A stretch of 64,000 nucleotides of DNA from Lysinibacillus fusiformis (GCF_007362955.1 NZ_CP041696.1:1054001-1118000); one strand, 5' to 3'. Counted from the first letter of the stretch, positions 1 through 9,546 are shown. The notes: a model not told the origin generated them from the letters alone. A program made the numbers and translations.

Positions 1-631
1 AAAAAATTACGGGTGGATTAATAAATTGCCCCACCGTTAAATTACGACCTTCCACGACATCAAATACCCACTTCTTGTTTGTTAAATCGAGTGTAACTTC
101 CCAACCTAACTTGCTTGATAATGATAGTGTGCTTATTTCTTCTGCCAAGTTTTTAAAACGAGAAGCATAAGTCATATGGACTCCCCGCTGAAAATCAGTA
201 GCAATCACCAGTTGAGGTATTTTACGCATTGGGTTAGTTGGATTTACTAGATTATTATTTATAAAACGCTTCATCACTGTTTCGGCGCTTCCACTTTGAT
301 TATCGTAAGCCGTATACGTTGGTGGCATTGTTATACGCTGTGCAACAATCGACTTTAGCGCAAAGCCCTTTATGAGCCAGTTTTCAGTAATCTTGCCGTT
401 TTCATCAAGTTCTATTTCTCTGTGCTTAATAATAAAAACCTTATTCAAATCGCTACCGATAAGAACAAGGTTATCTTTTACTAAAGTATCTGTATATTTT
501 TTGTATCGATTGATTCTTAATTCTATGGCACCTATTCCATACCATGAACGGTTGAAAAACATGGATTCGTAGTTGTCTATTTCAGCTAGGATATCCATTT
601 CAGAAGATAGGATTCGAATTGGTTTTTTCAT
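1..631 (-). CDS. Phage tail protein, siphovirus Gp37-like (partial, runs off the left edge)
   Basis: An open minus-strand frame starts at the ATG at 631 and is still open at base 1, giving about 210 N-terminal residues. The opening (KKPIRILSSEMDILAEIDNY, then a NRSWYGIGAIELRINRY stretch) resembles the Sipho_Gp37 family, which in many Gram-positive siphophages is encoded next to the tail tip and fibre genes and is thought to be a tail-tip or baseplate component. The start codon directly abuts the stop codon of the preceding 125-aa gene, so the two are probably translationally coupled. It is the last visible gene of the tail operon; lysis genes would be expected further left, outside the window. 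The family call rests on recalled sequence resemblance only. Confidence 0.65.
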   Translation of the reverse strand, partial: MKKPIRILSSEMDILAEIDNYESMFFNRSWYGIGAIELRINRYKKYTDTLVKDNLVLIGSDLNKVFIIKHREIELDENGKITENWLIKGFALKSIVAQRITMPPTYTAYDNQSGSAETVMKRFINNNLVNPTNPMRKIPQLVIATDFQRGVHMTYASRFKNLAEEISTLSLSSKLGWEVTLDLTNKKWVFDVVEGRNLTVGQFINPPVIF

Positions 632-1009
632 TTACTCACCGTTTACCATAAATTCATATTCTTCTTCACGAACCCAACCTTTATTTCCTATTTTCCTTAA
701 ATCCTTTTCCGATATCCTGTCTTCATTAGTTTCTTCTTTAAATGTAAATTCTATTTCTTTCGTCTCTACATTTATGCGAAAAGCGATACAGTTTATAAAA
801 TCTTCTTTGTGCGCACCATAATCTAAGTCAACATAATCAATATCAACACCTAAAGTATAGTTTTGTAATTCCCTATAATTTACTAAATCCTCTTCAGGAG
901 TAGGCATTGATTCATAACCATAACCGCTGTATTCTCCCGTATCGAAAATGAATGAACTGTCTTTTTTAAAATAATAAATTCTTCTTCCAAATTGTTTTAA
1001 ATCGTTCAT
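632..1009 (-). CDS. Hypothetical phage protein, 125 aa
   Basis: A 125-residue acidic protein rich in Tyr, Glu and Asp, with no membrane segment, signal peptide or recognisable motif. It starts just after the tail fibre-like gene with a strong GGGGGTGATTGA ribosome binding site, and its stop codon abuts the next start, so it belongs to the tail operon. I do not recognise the family. The position between a fibre-like gene and a Gp37-like gene would suit a small fibre chaperone or tail-tip accessory protein, but that is inference from position alone. Confidence 0.7.
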   Translation of the reverse strand: MNDLKQFGRRIYYFKKDSSFIFDTGEYSGYGYESMPTPEEDLVNYRELQNYTLGVDIDYVDLDYGAHKEDFINCIAFRINVETKEIEFTFKEETNEDRISEKDLRKIGNKGWVREEEYEFMVNGE

Positions 1010-1013
1010 TCAA

Positions 1014-2474
1014 TCACCCCCAACATATAATTTCCATACTGTAGGTGCCACCAAAAACATTTGATGAACAAACTAGTCCAACACTCCCCCCTAAGGAAGC
1101 AGTACCTTCACCTGTAACATAATTTGTAATATTTAGGACACCGTTTACACCACCAAATATTAAAGATCCTCCTGAGTTCCTGTTTCTTATTATCCCACAC
1201 GTTGACGTGTAACTAGATCCATAATATTTCAGATTATGCACTACTATCACATATGCTTTAATTGGAAAACCTGCGTTAAACGAAATAGGTATATTAACTG
1301 AAGTCGTCGTACTAAAAGCATATGAAAAACTTTTGTTTGCTTCTTGCCCTGTGAACGTACCTGTTAAACCGAAAATATTAATACCGTGCCTAATATTAGA
1401 CGTGTCGAAACTCGAATTTGTTAAACGTGTTCGACTCAGTGAAGTTCCGTTATAATACCCTGCTATTGGGCTAACATCTAAATAACCTGTCCCCCCTGCA
1501 CGTAAAGTCCCTATGGATGTACTATTTGAGTAATCGGTTATTGTTCCCGTTACAATTCCGCTTTCAGTACCAATCGTATAAGGTGACAAAACTTGTGAAG
1601 TTGTAGCAGTCCCATACTCCCCCCCTTCACCCTGTAATATAAAATTTGTAGATGAAGCGTTATAACGTACTGTATAAATTGTATCCTGTACTAAATTTGT
1701 TAGGTTTGAACCTGTTGACTTTTTAAGAATATGCAATTTTCCACTTATTCTAATGTGTGCTGATAAAGTTCCTGTATGATGTTTGGGACATTTAAATGCA
1801 ATTCCTACACCATCAGTCAAAGTAACATTGTTCGGTAAAGTAATTTCCAAAATAGGCATACCACCACTTTCAGACGTATATACTGCTTGTCCAATGTAAT
1901 ATACATGCGGTTTAACGTCATTCATATGCTGTTCTAACATATTATTATCAAATGATGGTAAAATTTTTGATCCTGCCCACGGACAAATAATATCTGCGCC
2001 ACGTTCATCGGTTATATCTGAATTTGAAATATAAGTTTGACCACCAACAATTAAAACTTTGGCTAAAGAAATTTCATACACCGTTTGTGTTTGCGTCAAT
2101 GTTGGAGCCACGGGTGTTGATGATGGAACACCTTTTTTAATAAACGCCTTCACATACCGTGCTTCTGTATTTAAATCCATTCTAATGACTATACGGTCAA
2201 TACGACGGTTCCCCAAAGTTTCAGTATCATGCGTTAATGCTAATGAGCTATTGTTTTCGTAGTATCGTCCAAGTAAAAATGCAATACCTGTATCGATCGT
2301 TGTAATCATGTTTGAACCTTTTGTACTTACCGCTAACAGACTACCTGCGCCTTTCATAACTCCTGTTGTGATTAAAGCCTTAAAATAATCCGTAAACTCT
2401 TGGGCACTATACTCACGATCATATGTGCCATCTTCCCTCTGTACAGGGTCCATAAATCTATAATGTTCAGCCAT
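1014..2474 (-). CDS. Phage tail fibre / baseplate-type structural protein
   Basis: A 486-aa protein with an N-terminal domain of about 190 residues (MAEHYRFMDPVQREDGTYDR, later NRRIDRIVIRMDLNTEARY) resembling N-termini of siphophage upper tail fibre or baseplate proteins. The C-terminal half is Ser/Thr/Gly rich with short beta-strand-like repeats (for example SNIRHGINIFGLTGTF and YLDVSPIAGYYNG), typical of fibre shafts and receptor-binding regions. The start follows an AAGGATGTGAAATA ribosome binding site. It lies immediately downstream of the distal tail protein gene, the usual place for tail-tip and receptor-binding genes, so it is the likeliest determinant of target specificity here. It has no enzymatic motif. 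Confidence 0.65.
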   Translation of the reverse strand: MAEHYRFMDPVQREDGTYDREYSAQEFTDYFKALITTGVMKGAGSLLAVSTKGSNMITTIDTGIAFLLGRYYENNSSLALTHDTETLGNRRIDRIVIRMDLNTEARYVKAFIKKGVPSSTPVAPTLTQTQTVYEISLAKVLIVGGQTYISNSDITDERGADIICPWAGSKILPSFDNNMLEQHMNDVKPHVYYIGQAVYTSESGGMPILEITLPNNVTLTDGVGIAFKCPKHHTGTLSAHIRISGKLHILKKSTGSNLTNLVQDTIYTVRYNASSTNFILQGEGGEYGTATTSQVLSPYTIGTESGIVTGTITDYSNSTSIGTLRAGGTGYLDVSPIAGYYNGTSLSRTRLTNSSFDTSNIRHGINIFGLTGTFTGQEANKSFSYAFSTTTSVNIPISFNAGFPIKAYVIVVHNLKYYGSSYTSTCGIIRNRNSGGSLIFGGVNGVLNITNYVTGEGTASLGGSVGLVCSSNVFGGTYSMEIICWG

Positions 2475-2486
2475 TATTTCACATCC

Positions 2487-3350
2487 TTATACACTTAAAT
2501 ATTTGTGTTTATATTCTACATAGACCTCTGGATTACCACTATCTGTAATAAATGCAAAGCGATTATCACCAACATCCAAATTAAAAAATGTCGATGCTAA
2601 ATCAATGTAATGGAACGCATTTTCTTTCACTCCATCCGGTCTCATAATCTCTACACGCTTATTCCCAAAACTAGTATCTAAAATGAGCATATGGTTTGCT
2701 GGTATTTCACGTTTCACACGGATAAACTCACCTGTTGTTAAGTTTGTTATTTTAGGATTGGTTACTGGTCCCCTGAATTCAACTCTTATTGGTGTTGGTA
2801 CATCCCCTTTGTTTATCAGCAATTTCGAGTCGCCCCGCGTAGCAAAACGTACAGGAAAATGAAACGAAAATCGGAAGTTACTGATGAAATCCTCGAGCTT
2901 ATAGTTTTCAGCAGTAACATCCTCCCAGAATGGTGAAGGACAAACTAGATTAATAATTGTTCTCTGAAATCGTATCCCATTATTTTCTCGTCCCACACCA
3001 AGAACCGGCACATTTTCAACGACTGCTTGAATTTCTCGCTTGGTGTTACCTTTCATATAAAGAAGTTTTCCTGGTCCTAATTTTGGGTTAAAGACAGATG
3101 TAAGTAGCTGTCGTTGTTCAATTAACGCTTCATTACTTTCAGCTAAGATAGAAACATTTAGCGTTATAGCACGCTGCTGTAAATAGCTATCGACATAAGT
3201 GCTACCATCTTGAAACGGTGCTGTCTGTGTCTGAATAACTGCTCCAACATCTGCTTTACCTTCCACAGATTGCAATAAAAAGGGACGTCTATTGGTTAAT
3301 TCAATAGACTGCCCTAGAGTATTTGTAAAAAGTACTTTTTCAACCGTCAT
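2487..3350 (-). CDS. Phage distal tail protein (Dit family)
   Basis: A 287-aa protein with the layout of Sipho_tail/Dit proteins: an N-terminal beta domain (FTNTLGQSIELTNRRPF, then SVEGKADVGAVIQTQTAPFQDGSTY) followed by a C-terminal galectin-like region. Dit forms the hub connecting the tail tube to the tip. I chose the ATG at 3350 because it overlaps the tape measure stop codon as ATGA and sits behind a GGGGG-type ribosome binding site; a start four codons upstream is possible. The order tape measure, Dit, fibre is standard for TP901/SPP1-like siphophages. Confidence 0.85.
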   Translation of the reverse strand: MTVEKVLFTNTLGQSIELTNRRPFLLQSVEGKADVGAVIQTQTAPFQDGSTYVDSYLQQRAITLNVSILAESNEALIEQRQLLTSVFNPKLGPGKLLYMKGNTKREIQAVVENVPVLGVGRENNGIRFQRTIINLVCPSPFWEDVTAENYKLEDFISNFRFSFHFPVRFATRGDSKLLINKGDVPTPIRVEFRGPVTNPKITNLTTGEFIRVKREIPANHMLILDTSFGNKRVEIMRPDGVKENAFHYIDLASTFFNLDVGDNRFAFITDSGNPEVYVEYKHKYLSV

Positions 3351-6300
3351 GTCATCCCCCACTCCATTGCAAGCTGTCGCTGCACTTGCATATGTTTTCT
3401 TGCAATTTCAGATGGTGATGCATTATCGCCATACACATATATATGTGTATCCCCATTACTATAAGTACGTGACTTATCAATAGATGATGATCCTAATGCA
3501 ACATTTTCCTCCATTGTAGATGCTAGTCGCTGAGCAGCACCTGCAACTTTACCAACCATGTCATCCATACCTAAGACTAATCCTTGGCCGATATTAACAC
3601 CGAAACCACGCATGATACGTGAAGGACTGTGAATATCTAATGCTTTTTGAATAGTATTTTTAATAGTATTTGCTATTGATTGTGCTTTAGAATGAAGTGC
3701 TCCTTCCTTGCTAGAAAGACCATCCAATAAACCTTGTCCCGCATCGACACCTACTTGATGTAAAGAGGTAAGTTCTTGTGCCGTAGCTACAGTTAACAAT
3801 TTTATTTTTTGTACCCACTCTTTTTGCAATATGTCTAGTTGTTTGTTAGCCACATCACGCAGTTCCAAAATCTGTTTGTCTGTATCACTTTTCATACTGA
3901 TAAGTTCCGTTTCAGCTTGTTTTCTTGCAAGGGCTGATTTTTCTTGATATAGCTTACTATATTGCGATAGCTGTTGATCAGTTAGTTGATTTAAAGCTAT
4001 TAGTTGAGGTAATGCATTTGGCCCCATCTGACGTAAATCTTCAAGTAGTCCTTTATCAATCGCCTTTTCGGATAATTTTTCAATTTCATATTGCCAAACC
4101 TTAAAACCTTCAACTTGCGTACCAAGATTAACGAGTAATTGCTCACCCGTAATATCAATCTCTACTTTAAATTCATCGAATAGATTCTTAAACGAATAGA
4201 GTGATTGTGCACGTTTATCAACTGCATCTGTATAGGCTTTAGTTAAAGTCTCTTCTTGCTTTATTAAGTCCTCATTAATTTTTTGAATCTGATTTGAATA
4301 GTCGGTATTGATGGCTGTAATTTCTTTATTGATTGTTTGCACGGCATTTTGATAAGCCTTCTGTGCTTCCACACGCTCATTTGAATACAAGCCAAACTGA
4401 TCTAAAGATTGTTCCCATAGTAATGCTTCATCAATAAGCGATAACTCTTCCATTGATTTTTTATCTTGTATAAATGACTTGATTCCGTCTAACCTATCTT
4501 TTTGAGCTTTTTCGATTAACAAAGTAGAATCTACTGATGCTTTTTTTTCAATTTCGCTAATTTTAACCGCAGCTTCCTCTTGGATACGTTGAATACTGTT
4601 GTTCTCTTCTTGTGTAGTTTTTCGTTTTTTAGCATAGGCATTACGATAAACTGCATCAACATCTTCTTTAGCTTGTTTTTCAATTTGAACAATTTCAGCA
4701 TTGGTTTGATCAGCAATCTTCTTCTCTTCTTTACTATAGTGATTTGAAATATCTAGAAGGTTATTTGTTAAATCGTTCATGACTGCATTCAGATTATTTT
4801 TCCTTTCAGCCATCCCAATTTCCCAACCTTCAATTGTGTTACGACCTATGTCCATAAAAACACGAGATGGGGATTTAATACCTAAAACTTTCCTTGCCCA
4901 ATCTGGAATAAGACCTGCTAATTCTTCTATTTTTCCTTTAACGTTGCCAAACATATCCCCAATACCGCGGATTAAACCAGATACAATGTCTGTACCTATG
5001 TTTTTTAAGCTGACTCCAGATAAAAAAGATTGGACCTCATTCCATATTGACTCGAATTTTCCTTTCACTTCACTCATTTTATTTCCAATGGCCGTTTTCA
5101 TTTCATGAATTTTATTTTCTGCTGTTTGCTTAATCTCACTTACTCTATTTTTAGTAGCCGTCCATGCGTTATTCCAGCCATCACTAATTGCCTTGCCGAG
5201 TGCTTTGGCATCACTTGCAACATTTTCTGTGTATACCTTCCACCGAGACTTTATTTCACCAGTTTCCCAGTCTACTTTATTGACATGTTCTTCCGCTTGT
5301 AATTGTGCCTCACTTACAACCTTTTGGTGCATGTCCTCTGCATTAGCAACAGTTTCATCTCTTTTTTTCTTTGCCTCATCAATAACTGCTTGCGCCTCTT
5401 CAGCAGACATCGTACCTGTTTCATCTCGTTGTCTAACTGCCCATTTTTTCGTTTCGTTATATTGTTCTTCTGCTTCCTTTAAAACATCATCTTTTTGTTT
5501 AAGAGAGTTTCTTACAACTTCAGCCGCTTGCTCTGCTGTAATCTTTGAAGCCTCATTTTTTAAACTTTCTAGAATAACCTTTTGCTCAACTTCACTATCA
5601 GAAAGATGCTTAATCGCGTTCTCAGTCATCGTTTGTTGAATAAGGTTAATTTCTTGTTGCTCAGCTTCAGTGATTTCTCTATTGTTTTGAGAAGCATTTT
5701 GATAAATTTCTTCAATCCTCGCCTTACCACTTGTTATAACCAGTTGTTGCTTAGCTTGACTTTGTGCAACCCGTTCTAAAATTTTTGCTTCTTGTTCTTC
5801 AGTTAAGGCATCACTTTGAGCAAAATGATTTTGCATAGTCTCTAATTCTTGCGCATGATCAGATTGCATTTCGGTCAACACTTGATCGCCCATCTCATTA
5901 TAAATACCTACCATGTTGGCTGCCATTTCTTCTGTCACTGCTACACCGGACCAAGCCATTTGGTTAAGTGCAACTGTTGCTTGATCAGATAATTCCAAGA
6001 AACTTCCTACTGATTCTGCGGTCGATTCTGATACTTTATCTTTCCAATCAGTAACTTGAATGGATGATTCATTTAGTTCACGACCAACTATATAGGCTGC
6101 TATCCCAAAACCTGTGAGCAAGCCTGCTGCTATCCCAACTGGCCCCGAGATTAATGCAAATGCCGCGCCAAATGCTGTTGTCGCGCCACCTGCTGCACCA
6201 ATCGCCATAGAAAATCCACCTACAGCACTGATAATCGAACCAACACTGGATATTAACGTTCCTCCAACCACAAGTAAAGGACCAATCGCAGCTGCTAAGC

Positions 6301-7777
6301 CACCAATAATAACGATTGTTTTTTGTGTTTCAGATGATAAATTACTAAATTTCTCTATCCATGGTGCAATGACATCCATTACTTTAAGCACCATCGGTAT
6401 TAAAATCTGACCAATACTAATACCAATATCTACAAGCTGATTTTTCATGATGGTCATTTGCGATTCGGTTGATTTGTAATTTTGAGCAGCCTCGTTGGAT
6501 AATGCTGTATTATCTTTCCACGCTTGCGAAGAGGTATCCACTGCAGACGATAATAGGCCCGAAGCATTTGCCATACTTAATAGCACATCTGTTTCGTCGC
6601 CTTTAACACCCAATTCTGCTAGAACACTTGTTAAGTCGGCGCCTCCTTCTGAAGATTCAGCTAACCCCTTCACTAATGCATCTAATGCTGAAACAGCGTC
6701 CGTCTCGAATGCCTTTTTAAAATCAGCACTCGACATATTTGCTGCTTTTGCAAAACCAGATAAGCTCTCTCCACCATCACCGACAGCTTTTTGAATTTTT
6801 TGTAGAACTGTTGTCATGGCAGCTCCACCAGTATCAGCCTGGATACCTAAGCTAGACATTGTCCCAGCAAGACCCATGATTTGGGCCTCTGTCATGCCTA
6901 ATTGCGCACCTTGTTTAGCAAATCCCATGCCCATTGCGATAATGTCAGATTCAGTTACACCCATCTTGTTACTAAGCTCAACGACAGAAGAGCCTAATCG
7001 GTCAAAATCCCCCTGGCTCATTCCAACGATACCAGCAAAACGAGCAAATTCTGTTGCCGCTTGCTCCCGCGTCATGCTTGTTGATGCACCTAAATCAATA
7101 ACCGTACGTGAGAAAGATAGTAAATGATCTTCAGCTATCCCCAATTGACCAGCTGATTCAACAACTCCCGCTATTTCAGTAGCACTTACTGGTAACTCCT
7201 TAGCCATACTACGTATGCCGTCTTCAAGCTTTTTAAAATTTTCTTCACTCGTATTGACGGATTGCCGTACACCCGCAAATGCATTTTCAAAATCTACTGC
7301 GGCATTAAAAGCTAATACGCCAATAGCTTTGATAGGCGTTGAAATCGTAGAAATGCTTTCGCCAACTGATTTCACCTTCCCACCTATCTCCTGAAACTGA
7401 CTCCATTTAGAGGATTGAACATCTAATTGAGTGCTCACTTCTGTTAATTGCGTATTTAATCCATTGTATTCAGCGAGCGCTTCATTGACAGCAATAGCCT
7501 GTTGTTCAATAGCTTCTGTGGAGGCTGATCCCGATGCTACTAATTCATCATATCTATTGCGTTGTTCTGTTAACTTAATGCTAGAGGCATCAACAGAACG
7601 AGATAAAATATTATGTTTTTGTGATAAACCCTCGATAGAGTTTTCATATTCACCACCGCGTGCTTGTAAAGCCTGTAATTCTGCTCCCATTGCAGTCAAT
7701 CGTCTAATCGACTGATCGATAGAACCATTAAAATTAGCTGTATTGAGACTCAGTTCAACAGCACGAATATTCGTCAT
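3347..7777 (-). CDS. Phage tail tape measure protein, TP901 type
   Basis: A 1476-aa protein with the TP901 core domain near residues 130-430 (AFAGVRQSVNTSEENFKKLE, GQLGIAEDHLLSF, MGLAGTMSSLG). A hydrophobic Gly/Ala-rich segment follows around 490-560, then long coiled-coil stretches rich in Glu, Lys and Gln. The motif SPSRVFMDIGRNTIEGWEIG and the near-duplicate SPSRIMRGFGVNIGQGLVLG near the C-terminus are typical. Tape measure length sets tail length; by the rule of about 0.15 nm per residue this would give a tail near 220 nm. The frame is uninterrupted, which argues against simple decay. The start has the ribosome binding site GGCGGTGAAG. Confidence 0.93.
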   Translation of the reverse strand: MTNIRAVELSLNTANFNGSIDQSIRRLTAMGAELQALQARGGEYENSIEGLSQKHNILSRSVDASSIKLTEQRNRYDELVASGSASTEAIEQQAIAVNEALAEYNGLNTQLTEVSTQLDVQSSKWSQFQEIGGKVKSVGESISTISTPIKAIGVLAFNAAVDFENAFAGVRQSVNTSEENFKKLEDGIRSMAKELPVSATEIAGVVESAGQLGIAEDHLLSFSRTVIDLGASTSMTREQAATEFARFAGIVGMSQGDFDRLGSSVVELSNKMGVTESDIIAMGMGFAKQGAQLGMTEAQIMGLAGTMSSLGIQADTGGAAMTTVLQKIQKAVGDGGESLSGFAKAANMSSADFKKAFETDAVSALDALVKGLAESSEGGADLTSVLAELGVKGDETDVLLSMANASGLLSSAVDTSSQAWKDNTALSNEAAQNYKSTESQMTIMKNQLVDIGISIGQILIPMVLKVMDVIAPWIEKFSNLSSETQKTIVIIGGLAAAIGPLLVVGGTLISSVGSIISAVGGFSMAIGAAGGATTAFGAAFALISGPVGIAAGLLTGFGIAAYIVGRELNESSIQVTDWKDKVSESTAESVGSFLELSDQATVALNQMAWSGVAVTEEMAANMVGIYNEMGDQVLTEMQSDHAQELETMQNHFAQSDALTEEQEAKILERVAQSQAKQQLVITSGKARIEEIYQNASQNNREITEAEQQEINLIQQTMTENAIKHLSDSEVEQKVILESLKNEASKITAEQAAEVVRNSLKQKDDVLKEAEEQYNETKKWAVRQRDETGTMSAEEAQAVIDEAKKKRDETVANAEDMHQKVVSEAQLQAEEHVNKVDWETGEIKSRWKVYTENVASDAKALGKAISDGWNNAWTATKNRVSEIKQTAENKIHEMKTAIGNKMSEVKGKFESIWNEVQSFLSGVSLKNIGTDIVSGLIRGIGDMFGNVKGKIEELAGLIPDWARKVLGIKSPSRVFMDIGRNTIEGWEIGMAERKNNLNAVMNDLTNNLLDISNHYSKEEKKIADQTNAEIVQIEKQAKEDVDAVYRNAYAKKRKTTQEENNSIQRIQEEAAVKISEIEKKASVDSTLLIEKAQKDRLDGIKSFIQDKKSMEELSLIDEALLWEQSLDQFGLYSNERVEAQKAYQNAVQTINKEITAINTDYSNQIQKINEDLIKQEETLTKAYTDAVDKRAQSLYSFKNLFDEFKVEIDITGEQLLVNLGTQVEGFKVWQYEIEKLSEKAIDKGLLEDLRQMGPNALPQLIALNQLTDQQLSQYSKLYQEKSALARKQAETELISMKSDTDKQILELRDVANKQLDILQKEWVQKIKLLTVATAQELTSLHQVGVDAGQGLLDGLSSKEGALHSKAQSIANTIKNTIQKALDIHSPSRIMRGFGVNIGQGLVLGMDDMVGKVAGAAQRLASTMEENVALGSSSIDKSRTYSNGDTHIYVYGDNASPSEIARKHMQVQRQLAMEWGMT

Positions 7778-7811
7778 TTATTCTTCACCGCCTTTTTGCC
7801 AAAAATCAAAA

Positions 7812-8302
7812 TTACAACCAAGGAATCTCGTCGGCTGTAACTTCTTCCACATCTTCATAGTCATCGTAGCCTTCTGAAAGCTCAAACCAAAAATGAATAT
7901 CCATTTCATCTATTTCATGTAATTTGTAGCCTTCTTTTATTAATTCACGATAAAACTTTTTAATATTTTGATATGGAGTTAATCCGCTTACTTTCCCTCT
8001 TCACCACTAACGGCAGGTTTTGTTTCAAGCCCTCCAATGTTCAACACGCTATTAAATACACGCATAATTTCATCTTGTAGCTTGCCTGCCTCTAGACCAT
8101 CCCATATGTCGTCCACAGTGAATTGATTATCGAAAACATTTACTACGAAACCAATCATTTCATCGAATGTTTCGACTGAAATGTCATTACCTTCTTTACG
8201 CATTTTTTCGTTCATCTTTAAGGCATTTCGGAATACTCGAGCCTTTACAAAGTCATTGCTAAACGTTTTCTCTTGGCCATCAATCTTTAATGTAATTTGC
8301 AT
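7812..8302 (-). CDS. Tail assembly chaperone fusion (gpGT-like) made by -1 frameshift
   Basis: Shifting back one base at the GGGAAAG heptamer (7991-7997) avoids the zero-frame stop at 7988 and opens a second frame. It adds about 59 residues (beginning VSGLTPYQNIKKFY and ending VTADEIPWL) before the TAA at 7812-7814. The extension is acidic, has no start codon or ribosome binding site of its own, and ends 34 bp before the tape measure start. This is the gpG/gpGT arrangement of phage lambda, where a small fraction of ribosomes make the fusion that recruits major tail protein. The extension reads cleanly as protein, which supports the call; frameshift efficiency cannot be judged from sequence. 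Confidence 0.8.
7988..8302 (-). CDS. Phage tail assembly chaperone (gpG-like, zero-frame product)
   Basis: A 104-aa protein encoded between the major tail protein and the tape measure gene, the standard position for the tail assembly chaperone that binds the tape measure before tube polymerisation. The sequence (LKIDGQEKTFSNDFVKARVF, MIGFVVNVFDNQFTVDDIWDGL) matches the general pattern of gp13/gpG-like chaperones of Gram-positive siphophages. The last codons are GAG GGA AAG TAA, containing a canonical slippery heptamer (separate entry) that allows a longer fusion product. Confidence 0.85.
   Translation of the reverse strand: MQITLKIDGQEKTFSNDFVKARVFRNALKMNEKMRKEGNDISVETFDEMIGFVVNVFDNQFTVDDIWDGLEAGKLQDEIMRVFNSVLNIGGLETKPAVSGEEGK
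7991..7997 (-). promoter_or_regulatory. Programmed -1 frameshift slippery site GGGAAAG
   Basis: On the minus strand the zero frame reads G GGA AAG and is followed at once by the TAA stop. This fits X XXY YYZ exactly and is the same heptamer used in lambda G/GT. Re-pairing in the -1 frame gives GGG AAA, leading into the gpGT-like extension. Confidence 0.85.
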
Positions 8303-8328
8303 AATTTATCCATCCTTTTTATCGTAAT

Positions 8329-8355
8329 AAAAAAAGAAACCCTCGAAAGGGCTTC
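8329..8355 (-). terminator. Intrinsic terminator after the major tail protein gene
   Basis: On the minus strand the arms GAAGCCCT and AGGGTTTC enclose a TTCG loop and are followed by a run of seven T. It lies 7 bp past the major tail protein stop and before the chaperone gene. It probably causes partial termination, so that major tail protein is made in excess over downstream tail proteins. Confidence 0.8.
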
Positions 8356-8361
8356 TCTCTT

Positions 8362-8940
8362 TTAAGGTGTTGGTACTGTTTCACTTGGTTTTGCCACTGC
8401 AGCAAAGAACGTTTCTGCTGTCGCTGTAACGCCCGCATCACGTGTATCGACAGTATGTTTGATGATACCTTCGATTAATGGTAGTGCCTCACCACCAAAT
8501 GGATACACTTTATAGCTTGTTTCTCCTTTTTTACGTGTAGTATTCAATTCTTCACCTGGTTTTAATTTTGCTTTTAACAGCCAGACCATTCTAGATCCAG
8601 ATTCAAAACCAATTGCCATTGCATTTGGCGTATCATTTGCATTTGTGATGATACCGCCTTCTGCAGATTTTTTATGCCCATACCAGTCAACAAGTACTTC
8701 TGTTGGTAAGTCTGCTGTTTCACCAGCAATAGTAATAGAATCCAATTGTGCCTCTTGGTCTACGACACGATCTCCCGCATCCAAATGCGCTTCTGAGAAG
8801 TTAGGTGTCAGTGTTAGAGAAATAGGCATTGTTAATGTTTTCACTTCGCCCCAAGTTTCTGTTTGTTCGTTTGTCATTAGTGCATAGTGGATACGCTTTA
8901 AGCTAATTTTTTGTGGTTTTTCATTTACTGTTGTTGTCAT
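8362..8940 (-). CDS. Phage major tail (tube) protein
   Basis: A 192-aa protein resembling phi13-type major tail proteins: an N-terminal stretch KISLKRIHYALMTNEQTETW, then PISLTLTPNFSEAHLDAGDR, the middle VDWYGHKKSAEGGII and the beta-rich MVWLLKAKLKPGEELNTTRK region. These proteins polymerise into the tail tube around the tape measure. It sits between the tail terminator and chaperone genes as expected, and a strong terminator follows directly, a common way to raise its relative expression. The reading frame is intact and of normal family length. Confidence 0.88.
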   Translation of the reverse strand: MTTTVNEKPQKISLKRIHYALMTNEQTETWGEVKTLTMPISLTLTPNFSEAHLDAGDRVVDQEAQLDSITIAGETADLPTEVLVDWYGHKKSAEGGIITNANDTPNAMAIGFESGSRMVWLLKAKLKPGEELNTTRKKGETSYKVYPFGGEALPLIEGIIKHTVDTRDAGVTATAETFFAAVAKPSETVPTP

Positions 8941-8966
8941 TTACATGACCTCCCAATTTTTTATTA

Positions 8967-9308
8967 TTAATCATCAAAAAAGACGAATTGCAACACTCTA
9001 TTAAAGTGAGATTCGCCTTCTTCGTATGGTACATCATATTCTAAAACTCGTTCATAGCCAGCCTTCTCCATCAATTGTTTGATGCTCTCTACTAGGTGAT
9101 GGTAACTCGAGACAGACCATACATGTAGTTGTATAATTCGCTCCGTCTCTATTTCCTTCTCGCCGATTTCAAAGTTTGGCTTTGCACTTACCTCCAAAAA
9201 GGTAATAAACTGATTTGGTTTTTCCGAGCCAGTAGGGATTCCGTTAAATACGACCGATAAACCTAGTGGCTCTAATATAGTAGGAATGTGAACAAATAAA
9301 TCTCTCAT
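8967..9308 (-). CDS. Phage tail terminator-like protein
   Basis: A 113-aa protein (MRDLFVHIPTILEPLGLSVV, then ETERIIQLHVWSVSSYHHLV and a C-terminal beta strand VLQFVFFDD). Size, position just upstream of the major tail protein and the layout of helix, strands and helix fit tail terminator proteins that cap the tube and, in complete phages, join it to the head. The start has the ribosome binding site TTGAGGAGATAAAGGC. The start ATG overlaps, as ATGA, the end of another short frame reading ...MDWQIEIEEIKA, which looks like the residual 3' end of a deleted upstream morphogenesis gene. The family call comes from context and a general pattern. Confidence 0.65.
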   Translation of the reverse strand: MRDLFVHIPTILEPLGLSVVFNGIPTGSEKPNQFITFLEVSAKPNFEIGEKEIETERIIQLHVWSVSSYHHLVESIKQLMEKAGYERVLEYDVPYEEGESHFNRVLQFVFFDD

Positions 9309-9342
9309 GCCTTTATCTCCTCAATCTCTATCTGCCAATCCA

Positions 9343-9546
9343 TTAATTGTAATAGCGATCACATTTTTTCTTTGTGATGGTTATACACCCTCCCTTCAGT
9401 GAATGAAAAATTGCACTCCTATAATAGAGTATTAATTCCAACAGCGAAGGCTCTTCAGCATTCATGTAATTAGCAATTCCTTGAAAAGTTAATACGTCAG
9501 CTGATTGCTCGCTAGCTGCCATTTTCATGTGTACTCGCATGTTCAT
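9343..9546 (-). CDS. Hypothetical small phage protein, 67 aa (possibly a remnant)
   Basis: A 67-residue frame with a strong GGGAGGTGAT ribosome binding site five bases before its start, so it is probably translated. The N-terminal part (MRVHMKMAASEQSADVLTFQ) and the basic C-terminal end (ITITKKKCDRYYN) do not look like one familiar domain. It lies where head-tail connector genes should be, and traces of another frame continue beyond its stop to 9305. It could be a fusion left by a deletion. I do not recognise a family. Confidence 0.5.
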   Translation of the reverse strand: MNMRVHMKMAASEQSADVLTFQGIANYMNAEEPSLLELILYYRSAIFHSLKGGCITITKKKCDRYYN

